DNA of 64,000 nt from Craterostigma plantagineum (taxonomy: Eukaryota; Streptophyta; Magnoliopsida; Lamiales; Linderniaceae): contig JAPQWV010000306.1 of the NCBI GenBank assembly GCA_027422505.1, forward strand, positions 248,001 to 312,000. The letters are read 5' to 3'. Position numbers and translations under genes: made by a program. The notes below the pieces were generated by a model. That model was not told the origin of the DNA, made no database searches, and saw only the letters and a list, made by a program, of their open reading frames with translations. Positions 34,201-44,051 of this stretch are shown piece after piece (the stretch's first letter is position 1; every line of letters begins with the position of its first letter).

Positions 34201-35180
34201 ATTAATAAACTTAGTATATAATAATATATATATATAATAATACAAAAAATTAATTATATATATAAGAATATATTTTTCGCACATTTTAATATGCAATCTT
34301 AATTTGCATCTATGCAGAATTGATTAAATGCGAATTTCTTGCTCATACTCTCACGCAACATTTTGAATACATGATTAGGGGACCATGTATCTAGGAGAAA
34401 TTGTCTAAACTGCGTACTACATGTTTGGTACTTGAAATTGATTCTATATGCTTTCATGCTAAATCAATTTTTTGTGCACTATTTGAGGGAGCATTTACAA
34501 AATCTATGCCTTGAGCTCCAAACTATTTTGAGTGTTGCAGAATCAATTAGGAAGACTTCCCGAATTAATCTCGACTTGGAGTGCACGACATTTGTTCAAA
34601 TTTTGGATGGTTAAATATTTTGATCGTTAACGTGTTTTGTGATTTTACATTTATCCAACTTATCTTGAAAACGTTTCAGGGGGCACCTAAATAGAAAAGT
34701 TGCTTCCAAAATTAACGAAGTCTCGACATCCTTTGCTCTAAGTATTGCAGATTTACAAAATTTGGAGATGAAGCCAGATGTCATCAATCTTATTACAGGG
34801 AGTTAATTACATATTTTTTATAGATAGGGGGAGTCAATCTGAAAACTTAGAAAAACTTACTATCGCAAAAGTTGGGGCGAAATTAGTAATTTTAATCGCA
34901 GTTTCTCGGGCGAAAATTGATTTGGGACCGAATGTAAATTTTCGCTCCAAATTTGTCGAGCGAAAATTAAATAAGGACCGAATGTAAATTTTCTATCTGA
35001 GTTTCTTGAGCGAAAAACTCAAAATTGGCCCTGTATTTTTTTTGCAAACTTAAAATGTCCAACCAGCCCAATTGGAAACAGTAACTTTTGCAGTCGAAAA
35101 TCCCTAAAGACACGTACAAACCCTTAATCGCAAAATTCATCAGTCGAAAATTTTTATCTCGTGCAAAACCCTTGTTGAAG
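34200..35180. other. AT-rich spacer with a 50-bp repeat
   Basis: A (TA)-rich run lies at 34208-34275. GGACCGAATGTAAATTTTC recurs at about 34925 and 34975 with GCGAAAATT before each, a 50-bp tandem pair. No gene is supported; short open frames at 34432-34614 and 34778-34987 show no domain. Confidence 0.5.
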
Positions 35181-35880
35181 TGTAAAATATGCCTAAGAGG
35201 GGGGGGGGGTTGAATTAGGTTTCAGAGTATGATATTTCCCGATAACCAGTACGAGTATCTATGTTATCTCCCTAACCCTGTTTCACAGAATATCACATTA
35301 GTTTCAGAAATCGTTTATGATATCACCTAGTTATTTGCCAACGTTCCGGGTCTGTCTCACAAAAAAGTAAATAGCAGAAAGTGATGTGAGACGGGATTTT
35401 TATACAGGTTATATCCCCAACTGGGGTTTAATCCTGTCCTTGGGGTGTGATATCCCCAAGAGTTCCAATCAATCACTAGGTATTACCAGTTACACTATGA
35501 TTGACCCGTACACAACCGAAACACTATGGACACTAGACCTCGTTCTAGGATGACACACGCCAAGTTTCGATCCACGTCGTTTACCCAGGAACCTATTCCC
35601 CGACTGGATGCAGCTTGCTATCGAAGGGCCACCAAATCCACAAAATTCGTCCCACCACGTGCGTAAGACTCCACTCGTGCTCCTTTGTGCGCTCAACGTG
35701 CCCGCAGACACAACACGTCCGAAGACAAGGTTTTTAGGATTTGGAGTTTCTAAGGATCGCTCAAAGGGTACAGATTCGCAAATAAAAGCTCAACACAAAC
35801 AACAAATGAATCGCAAATTTCACTCAAGATCTCTAAGGGATTCGCTAGCTTGTGTTTCGTTGTGTACCCTTCAATCGTGA
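35181..35880. repeat. Dispersed-repeat segment with an 11-G tract
   Basis: It begins TGTAAAATATGCCTAAGAG with 11 consecutive G at about 35199-35209 and then TTGAATTAGG. This phrase belongs to a widespread plant repeat; reversed, it looks like a Sirevirus-type LTR end (CACCCCCTCTTAGG). ATATCCCCAACTGGGGTTTA and CTTGGGGTGTGATATCCCC follow. The exact element type and ends are uncertain, and the open frames inside look incidental. Confidence 0.4.
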
Positions 35881-35889
35881 AGTGTTCTC

Positions 35890-36480
35890 TTTTATATAGA
35901 ACCAATTCTCGCTTCTACACTTCACAAGGAAAGTTAAGCACGACAAATATGCCAGAGACAGCTCAATAATCATGTGCATTAACTCAAACAATCATGCCAA
36001 GAATAAACAAATTAAGCGCAACGGTCATGCATGATCACTTACCATAAATACCACATATTAACATTCATTCCACCGTAACATAATATTCATTCGCACTCAA
36101 CGGATATAACATTGATATTCTTTCCTAAAATAGATCAACACATGTAAGCACTTATTCAGAATATCCTTTCCATATATACAACATAGTCATTCATATCCGG
36201 GTGATCACATCGATATTTTTTCCTAAAATAATTTAATCTCGCAGACAGTTTGCATATCACTTAACATGATATATTTTCCATATATAGCACGCAACGAGAT
36301 TCCATTCATTCAAAAACGTTCATAACCAGGTGATCACATTAATATTCCAGTTAAGCATAAGATCACCCAAATTCGATTTTCTTAACAGGTAAACCACATT
36401 CAAGTGCTTGATCGAACATTTTCACAGACTTAAACATCACATAACATGCATATCGAGTTTTCTAATTTGTACCCCCCAGT
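35890..36480. other. AT-rich region with a degenerate duplication
   Basis: Two diverged copies of a segment with CCATATATA, CATTCAT and GGTGATCACAT.(G/A)ATATT lie at about 36160-36220 and 36275-36345. No gene or element end recognised. Confidence 0.4.
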
Positions 36481-36899
36481 TTACTTAATTACTTGGAATA
36501 ATCAAAACTCTCATAGCCATTTGGACCAATAAGGTCTACACTTGTCAAAAGACGAAAACAAAATCTTTAAAAATCCTTAATCTTTCAACTGATTTTCGTC
36601 TTTTTAAGGTAGGTTCGACACCCTTTAGGTGATTGCGTGTGTTTAAACTATATTTGCATCCATATTCTGCAATCCTTTGCATGATTCTTTGATAGATTCT
36701 CGCTTGTTTTAAAAATATGAAAACTTGAATGCTATTTTAAAGTGATTACGACCAATTTATGTGTTTAATCTGGGATAAAAGCTGCGTTTAAGATAGATTC
36801 GGTGTTTGTAATCACTCTAGGAGTATATTGTTTCGATTCTCTGCGTTTTAGAGCAAAAATTTAAGTTTCGACCAAACTGGGTTTTGAATGTTTAACGCA

Positions 36900-37650
36900 G
36901 TCGAAGAACTTTTTCGATCGCAAAAGAATAGATTTCTCGATTGTAAGTATTTTCGATCTACGTCAGCTATTTTAGCGCCCAAGTCAAAATTTTAGCGATT
37001 GAAGATCTTTTACGATGCAAACAGTTTCAATCGAATTTAACTGTTTGAAACTGTTTGCATCATAAAAGATCTTCAATTGCTAAAATTTTGACTTGGGCTC
37101 TAAGATAGCTGACGTAGATCGAAAAATCTAATTTTGATTTTATACGAGCGAAAGATTACTGGGCAAAATAGATAAAATAGATGCAACTAAGTCTCGAGCG
37201 AAAAACTTAACATCGAAAACAGTAAGTTCGATTTCAATTTTGTTCTCGGTCGTAAATTATAGCGGCGATAAAATTAATTTTCCGACGATAAAATTTCTCG
37301 ATCGTAAAAGTATGTAGCGATGATTTTAATTGATGAAAAATTTCTCGGCGAGTCACCTAGGTTCTCGTTGTCAATTTTCTCGATCGTAAAATTTCGCAGC
37401 GAAATTTATTTTAAAATCGAAAAACTTTCTTGCTCCATAACTTTCACGACGAATATTTTATTCACGCGCGACAAATTTATCGATCGTAAATTTATGCGGA
37501 AATCAATTTTCTCGATCGTAAATTTACACGAAAATTTTTCTCGATCGTAAAATTTCTCGTCTACAGTACCACGTTTTAAGCTTAGAAATTTGTTCTCTAA
37601 GTTTTGTCACTGTAGCGAATCTTATAAAATTCCCGATCGAAAAATAGAAC
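36900..37650. repeat. CGATCG-rich motif region
   Basis: CGATCG occurs about seven times here, mostly as TCTCGATCGTAAA (near 37302, 37378, 37515 and 37540). The surrounding sequence is not otherwise tandemly repeated. Short open frames such as 37320-37550 arise from the motif. Confidence 0.7.
36950..37125. repeat. Long inverted repeat (80-bp arms, 16-nt loop)
   Basis: Arms 36950-37029 and 37046-37125 pair at 76 of 80 positions; of the four others, two would be G-U and two mismatches on the plus-strand RNA. The loop is 37030-37045. Transcribed RNA would form a long, nearly perfect hairpin. It could be a young small-RNA precursor, an internal palindrome of a retroelement, or a replication-slippage inversion; no target-site duplication is visible around it. 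Confidence 0.9.
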
Positions 37651-37922
37651 GGAGATTTGCAATTAAAAATTCGTACTTAGAAAATTAAATTGAGAATATA
37701 AATTCTCGCGCGATAAAAATAGCGGAGTGAACAGTGGTATTTCAACACTTAGAAAATTTTCGACCAAGCTTACATGAACTCTTATATGCCTAAGTCGAAA
37801 CGATAATATATCTTATACATTCACTTTCATATACCTATGTGCCGATGGATATATTCTTCAAAATATCCGACTCAAAAAATTCTTGGACTAATGATTTGTT
37901 TTTCTAAATTGTCCTATTTCAG

Positions 37923-38500
37923 ATGGCAAACTTTCCAGCTTATGACCACATGAACGATCACAATTTGTACCTCAGTGTACCAGACACTAACTTCCTGCTC
38001 GACACGACCACCTTTCGGTGCCCTAACGAGATTACAGTGTTAATACTCCAAGGCCATTCCCTCTGGCATGCTCTTACGGTGACGGCCTCAGTACCGATGG
38101 TCTAACTTCTACAGTAATGGGGGATGATCAAAAGCCTTATAGTCACAACCTCAAGTGACAACGTGCGAACCTGAGGAGTCGGTGTCTGCTCAAGGGTTGT
38201 CAACAGGCGACGTCTGTCGACCTAGTCCTTCGTCGACGGAGGCGTCTGTCCAGTTTGTCACCAAAGATAGTAACAAGAAGTCAGAGACAAGGCTCGGGCG
38301 CGGCACAAACAAGCGCTGGAGCCGTTGAAACCTCGCAACCCACTACCCACCACGCACCGCACCACCCATACTCTTACCCACATCGACCGACCATTCTTTA
38401 CCCTAAGGATGCCTCCGCCCACACCAACGACTCTCACAAGCCCCTTGCTTCCGGAAGAAGAAGCAAGTGCCGCCATGCTCGTGTCACTGGCGCAAACTCA
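37923..38500 (+). pseudogene. N-terminal part of a retroelement extra ORF, disrupted
   Basis: The ATG at 37923 follows TTGTCCTATTTCAG, a splice-acceptor-like run. The first 60 residues include TFRCPNEITVLILQGHSLWH and ALTVTASVPMV before a frameshift at about 38100. I recall similar N-termini in proteins predicted from plant LTR retrotransposons with an extra frame near pol, but I cannot name a domain. Continuing in shifted frames it becomes proline- and threonine-rich (about 38330-38480). Its 3' half is duplicated at 39265-39722. Function unknown; an Env-like or additional ORF of a copia element is the working idea. Confidence 0.5.
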
Positions 38501-39722
38501 AGGCGTATTTTTTTTGCCATGGGAGTGGATAGGTTCTCATTGCATATTTTTTTGCAATATGTTACATGTACATTGGTTCGGTCATGACTTTTTTTTGGGC
38601 AGTATGTTACATGCTTTTTGTGTTGGTGTACTCTTGAATTAATATGATGAATACAATGTTGCAGTAAAATATCTGTAAGTTGTGGTACGGTAACAATCTT
38701 GCAATGGTACGGTAAACAGTGAGTACAAGGAACAGCGAACAATAGTTAGATGGTACAAGACCTCAATGTGGTACGCTTAATCTACAAAAAAAAGAAAATA
38801 AATAAAATTCTTAAAGAATAGTAGGGTACAAAGGGAAACAAAGTTCACGATCGCGTCTTCTTCGGGAAAAAAAACAAAGTTAACGATTTTATGACAATTC
38901 TGACTAAATAAAGGCTGTTCTGACACTCTGCATAAATTCTGACACGCTGCAGTTACAAAAAAATGCAATCTTTCTCCCAGGCAAAATGCTCTTTGATTGT
39001 GGTACGATTAAATACGCAGTATAGATACATTAAACATTCACGTTTAAGTACGATGTCGTTTATATTTTAGGTACGCTAATTTCACTATATATGGTGCAGT
39101 ATATTTGTTTACCCTATATTCGATCCTACTTAAATTTAATTTTGTGATACGATAAACTATCGCAGTGTAGATACTTTAAACATTGATATCAAAGTACGGT
39201 TCCATGCCAGTTTTAGGTACTCTAATTTCACTACATATGGTGCACTATATTTGTTTACCCTATTTTCCCTCTAGCATGCTCTTACGGTGACGGCCTCAGT
39301 ACCGATGGTCTACCTCCAGTAGTGTTGGGCGATGATCAAAAGCCTTATAGTCACAACCTCAAGTGACTACGAGCCAACCTGAGGAGTCGGTGACTGCTCA
39401 AGGGTTGTCAGCAAACGACGTCTGTCGACCTGGTCCTTCATCGACGGAAGCGTCCGTCCAGTTCGTTACCGAAGATAGTAACAAGCAGTTAGAGACAAGG
39501 CTCGGGCGCGGCACAAACAAGCGTTGGAGCCGCTGAAACCTCACAACCCACTATCCAAACAACCACCACCACGCATCGCACCACCCATACTCTTACCCAC
39601 ATCGACCCACCAACCTTTACCCTAAGGACGCCTCTGCCCACACCAACGACTCTCACAAGCCCCTTGCTTCCGGAAGAAGAAACAATTGCCCGCCATGCTC
39701 GTGGCCCTGGCGCAAACTCAGG
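38057..39722 (+). repeat. About 450-bp direct duplication flanking a 760-bp insert
   Basis: Copy 1 (about 38057-38503) and copy 2 (about 39265-39722) both run from TTCCCTCT.GCATGCTCTTAC to GGCGCAAACTCA. Only copy 2 continues into the downstream coding sequence. Between them lies non-coding sequence with GGTACG motifs and a 145-bp tandem pair. Confidence 0.85.
39001..39265. repeat. 145-bp tandem pair inside the insert
   Basis: Unit 1 (39001-39145) and unit 2 (39146-39265, incomplete) share GTAGATAC(A/T)TTAAACATT, TTTAGGTAC.CTAATTTCAC and ATATTTGTTTACCCTAT. A third diverged copy of the last part lies at 10792-10880 next to LARD-1. Confidence 0.75.
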
Positions 39723-40115
39723 CTACTCCCTCAGCTGCTCCAGACCAATTGGGACAATCAAGTCATGGTGTCAATCCTCATCAATTCCTCGCCAAGTACA
39801 TATTCGAAGGAAAAAGGATGACTCATTCCATGCTCGGCGAGCATCAGAGACAGCGGGTTAAGGACGGTCGACAGTTCTTACATCAAGCTTCGGTGGCCCT
39901 TGTGCTGATAGAAGATGAAGAGCTTCAGGAAGGTGAAGATCACGAACAAGAGCACCCAAAGAGTTGATTGCACAACGAGCGGTTTCCCCCACAAGACAAA
40001 TGCCAGGGACCGTTCGTATCGACACGCAATGGGAGAACATCAGAATAGAAATTCCTTCCTTAAAGAAATTCGAGAACACATTTGGAGGTCACCGGACAAA
40101 GTCAAGAAGCCGAAT

Positions 40116-40405
40116 GAGTTCGAGCTCAGAGGGATCTCTCAGTGGGATGAACAAAAGAGAATGACGTATCTCTGGATACGAACCCACCTTGGACTTGACA
40201 TGAGACTGGGGATGACTAAAGCACAAGCCAAGAGCCACTATAAGAGTCTACCTCCCATATGAGTTCGAGCTCAGAGGGATCTCTCACTGGGATCAGCAAA
40301 AGAGAATGACGTATCTCTGGATGCTAACCCACGTTGGACCTGACATAAGACTGAGGATGACTAAAGCATAAGCCAAGAGTCACTATAAGAGTCTACCTCC
40401 CATAT
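40116..40405 (+). repeat. 145-bp tandem duplication in the extra ORF
   Basis: Units 40116-40260 and 40261-40405 both run GAGTTCGAGCTCAGAGGGAT to CTACCTCCCATAT, with about ten differences. The period is not a multiple of three, so the duplication shifts the frame. Confidence 0.92.
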
Positions 40406-41074
40406 GTCAGCTACTCAGCATCTTCTGTGCCAAAGGAGGACTTCCAACACCGTACTACACCATCGAGCAAGTAGACAGAACTCGAGAAGAATTAAGCAAG
40501 AGCGACCTACCGTACCTTCCTGCCGGGGAGGTGTACAACCTCTACCAGCTGTATGTGGAGAAGTACAAAGGTCCTCAAGGCTTAATCAAGAAAGAAGGAC
40601 TCGAGAGACTCTACCGGTTCATGATGCGCCAAGTCAAGTACTTCGTCGTACATGACCTTCAGATGGCTCTGGAGAGCAACATGAAGAAGGTCAACATGAC
40701 CCCACCGCTCAACAAGGGACCTGAGATCGAAGGGCTTCCCAACAATCACGTGCACATCAGCTCAGTCCTAGGCATCACCTACCACAATTCGATTGCCAAG
40801 AAGACTAGGTTGATGTTGAAGACTGAAGTACATAAGTTTGGGACGCTCAAGGTCATTAGGCAGAACATAGAGAACGGTTGGAAGAGATCAACAGAGAGAC
40901 AATGCTGATAATCCATAGGTTCGTGAGAGAACAGCCGCTCCTAATGGAATTGCTTGATGATATCGAGGAGCGACTGGAGCTGAGGAACACACTCAGGAAT
41001 TTCGAGCATGCGCTGGGCTTGCAGATCGTATTATGCCCGATGAGGATAGACATCGCGGAAGAGAGATCAAGCAC

Positions 41075-41086
41075 AAAGGGGGAGAA
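41075..41086 (+). promoter_or_regulatory. Polypurine tract before 41087 LTR
   Basis: AAAGGGGGAGAA directly precedes the LTR start TGTAGGATATC. Confidence 0.85.
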
Positions 41087-41433
41087 TGTAGGATATCAAT
41101 TTAGTTGTCATATGATTTAATTAGCTGTCTTCGTAGATTGAGGCTTTTATTGCAATTGTCCTTAGTTTAGGACTTAGTTTATTATTTATACCAAGTATGT
41201 TTGGTATAAATAGATGTACAAACATTGTGCTTAAAATTTGAGAAATTGATCCGAAAGGCTTGCATTTCGATTTCTAGAGAGAGAGAGAAACACAAGAAAT
41301 CTTCTCTCTCTAAGCGAAATTCTCTCTCGAGCTCAATAGTAAGTTTTCGATCTGAGGTAAAGTTGAATAATTCTAATCGTAAACTTAAGAATTTGAGTCT
41401 AGGATCATAGAGTTGATAAATCAGGACCTAACA
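41087..41433 (+). repeat. 3' LTR of element carrying the extra ORF (347 bp)
   Basis: It starts TGTAGGATATCAATTTAG, has GTTTGGTATAAATAG (TATA box about 41202-41209) and ends near GGACCTAACA. The same family is represented at 19328-19663. No target-site duplication could be tested because the 5' end of the element is not defined. Confidence 0.75.
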
Positions 41434-42580
41434 AAAAATATAATCACATACATTTATTCAAAATAATGTATTTAATAAACTCTTGGGTAGTCTATGGCAA
41501 TCATGTAACTGAAACTGCCCAAAATTTAAACATAGAAATATTGATCCTATGTAATTATTTGGACACTTTGTCCACATTTAACATTGATCATAATCTCTCA
41601 ATTCTGAAAATTCCCACTGGAATCTAGTACGTTCTAAACTCATAAGTGAGTACAATCTCAACTTATCTAGAATCCAGTGTGTGTTTAAGCATAATTAGTT
41701 TCACAGACATATTATTCTAAATAGTAGGCCCTTAAACTCAAAGTTTAGGTAAGTTCTATTTTCAATGCCCCGCCCTTGGAAATACTTGTCCAACCCAATT
41801 GGACCCATCTAATACGTTCTTTTATTCTTTATGCGTATTGGACCTATAGGCTTAATGAATATCAAATATTGAGCTATCCAAGATTGCTCCTTCTATAGCA
41901 CATTTTATAGAGTAATACTTTATACCAACTTGTGCTACAATGGCTAGTTTGAAATTATTACTAAACGATCCATTTTACGAGAATATGCATTTTCAAAAAA
42001 TCCATATTAGGACCATCCTTATGTTGGATCAAATTCATATTGTTCAGTCCCACCAAACAATAAAGCATCATACAAATATAATGGGTTTGTCAATCATAAC
42101 AGAAAGAAATATAATGTAGAAGACATAACAATTATCGGGTTGAACGTATTATTGGTCAGGCTCTGATAAGGACTTTTTCACTTGGCCTGACTCCCACTGT
42201 TTTACTCAAAATCTCATTCTCCCGATAGAGATTTTGGAAACCTCGTTGATGATTTCATAGTGGGGTTGAGTTCCTCGCTCCGCAAAAATAAACCTTAACC
42301 TAACAGTTTGTTGGCCCATTAATCGGACGGCGACGTGTCCAACACGAACCCATAGACGGCCTCGTGTCCCACATGAGCCCATCTCATGACTGTTTCAACA
42401 ACTTCGTCTCCGGTCAGGAACCCTCACCCTAACAGGAATAATTGGGAAATAACCGGTCCAGGTGCGACCTATCAACATCTGGCTCACTCCTAACATTTAG
42501 AAATTCCCGCCCCTAGGATAACACTCTAAGGCGTGAATATGTTTCGGAGAGTGGCGTTTCAACAGTCACCCGAAATATCC

Positions 42581-42770
42581 ACGACAAGAGCAAAATGTTT
42601 GGCGCCAATAACTCAGAACAAACCGCACAAACACCCAAGTCATTTCAGTAAGGAGCTTGACTTAATTGTCTTAACGCACCCAGAGCAACTACGACAAGAG
42701 CTAGATGATTGGCGCCGATGACTCGGAACAAACCGCACATGACACTCAAGGCAATGGTTTCGAGCTTGAT
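42581..42770. repeat. Degenerate 110-bp tandem duplication
   Basis: ACGACAAGAGC..(A)ATG.TTGGCGCC then A(A)CTC.GAACAAACCGCAC and GAGCTTGA recur with starts at 42581 and 42691. Confidence 0.75.
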
Positions 42771-43101
42771 AGAAGACAGGAACCTAGTCCTTTACCCACT
42801 TAGTAATTTGTCCAACCGGGAATACGTCTCACTAACATGCACATAATAATAATAATGCACGTAACGTCCAATAAACATGCATGTAAATCGGTAAACCTAG
42901 TTTGCCTATAAGACGATCAGCGCCGGACTATTTCTACTCTACTACATTTTTTTGCAAAAATTACATCTCTTCATCTTCGGGGTAACACCATGTCTTCGAA
43001 CAACCTCCAAGTCCTCGAACGACTTCTTTTGTATTTTTGCCTCGTACTCGTACGGCCACCATACTTAAACTAATTTTCTAAAAATTAATAAAGTACAAAA
43101 C

Positions 43102-43117
43102 GGGGGGGGGGGGGGGG
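43102..43117. repeat. 16-G homopolymer
   Basis: There are sixteen consecutive G between AAAAC and CAGCTG. It could form stacked G structures, or its length may be an assembly or sequencing error. Confidence 0.85.
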
Positions 43118-44035
43118 CAGCTGTCCCGGACAACCCGTATAATATCAAATAAATTACAACCCGGGGGGACCTTATCACCCCTGACACATCACCCGAAAAT
43201 AGAGCCTAAGTCCCCGCCGAGGCCTTTAACGTATCATACATATATCACATAAACACGTATGCGAAAACAAACTCTCCAAAAAACCGAAAAGAAATTTGGG
43301 CTTGTATTGGGCCAGGCCCATTAGGCCCATTATGATTACTTAGCTTGACCTAATCTAGTTACACCTATCATACTATATTTTGGGCCAAACTTTTTAGATC
43401 CAGATATAGAAGGAATTGGGCCATAACCTCATCGGCCCATCGAGGTTTCTGTAATCCCCTGAGCACAAAGATAAAACTACCGGCCCTTATCGCTACTCAA
43501 CCGGAGTCAGACTTCACCATCACTGGAGTTCAATCCCAGATACGTTGAACGTCACAGTCCTGGTAAAAGTAATGCATAATTTAACGCACGACAAAGGGTA
43601 GCTGCTCGTTTTTGAGATTTCGACGTGTCCCTCAAACTCGAATCGGAAGTCGTTGGCGTCAAGGCTTTGCCCCAAGCCAACGAGCCTCACTATGCTTGTC
43701 TTAGGTATCGCTGAAATTTCCGTTCAAACCACATCTAAAGTGTTTTATGCAGATCTACTCTAGACCACTAGATCTTAGCAATCTTAGTAAACTACATCCT
43801 TAAACTCAGCTCCAAGAGTAAAGTTATAATCCGTGGAGAGACAATCACCACGGTTTCTCACCACGGCGCTGCAATACGCCGGACCACTATCAACGAGACG
43901 GTGTTCCGACCTCGCGAGTGCTCGATTTACAAATTCAAACTGAGAACAATTCTTGTTATGACGCTCGAGTGACTCAGTGATTTGCACAACCGAGATCATT
44001 TCAGGTTCGTTTATGTCGTTTCTTAAAACCAAGCA

Positions 44036-44050
44036 TGGCTCTGATACCAC
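44036..44050 (-). promoter_or_regulatory. Primer-binding site of the 2.1-kb-LTR copia element
   Basis: Minus strand GTGGTATCAGAGCC follows the LTR end CCCCAACA and matches the initiator tRNA-Met site exactly over TGGTATCAGAGC. Confidence 0.85.
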
Positions 44051-44051
44051 T

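Larger units (their letters stand above)
39686..41086 (+). pseudogene. C-terminal part of the retroelement extra ORF
   Basis: Across at least three frames: FLAKYIFEGKRMTHSMLGEH (about 39780-39840), FELRGISQWDEQKRMTYLWI with MTKAQAKSHYKSLPPI (40116-40260), LPTPYYTIEQVDRTREEL and YNLYQLYVEKYKGPQGLIKK (40440-40590), a basic segment to about 40880, and ETMLIIHRFVREQPLLMELL with a coiled-coil-like acidic tail (40895-41080). A 145-bp tandem duplication (40116-40405) breaks the frame, and another shift occurs near 40875. The frame ends at the polypurine tract of a 3' LTR, which makes it a retrotransposon gene and not a host gene. I cannot assign a domain; it could be an Env-like or accessory product. 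Confidence 0.55.
41434..44051 (-). mobile_element. Internal sequence after a copia primer-binding site, largely non-coding
   Basis: On the minus strand this follows the primer-binding site at about 44036-44050. The first frame (43784-44050, 88 aa) shows no domain. Further on are a 16-G tract (43102-43117), a 110-bp duplication (42581-42770) and several GGCCCA motifs near 43310-43440. I see no capsid, protease or polymerase. It may be a long 5' leader or unrelated sequence joined by deletion. Confidence 0.45.

Noticed and set aside
38434..38742. 102-residue minus-strand frame
   Set aside because: It spans the junction of the duplicated block and the non-coding insert, so it cannot be an ancestral gene.
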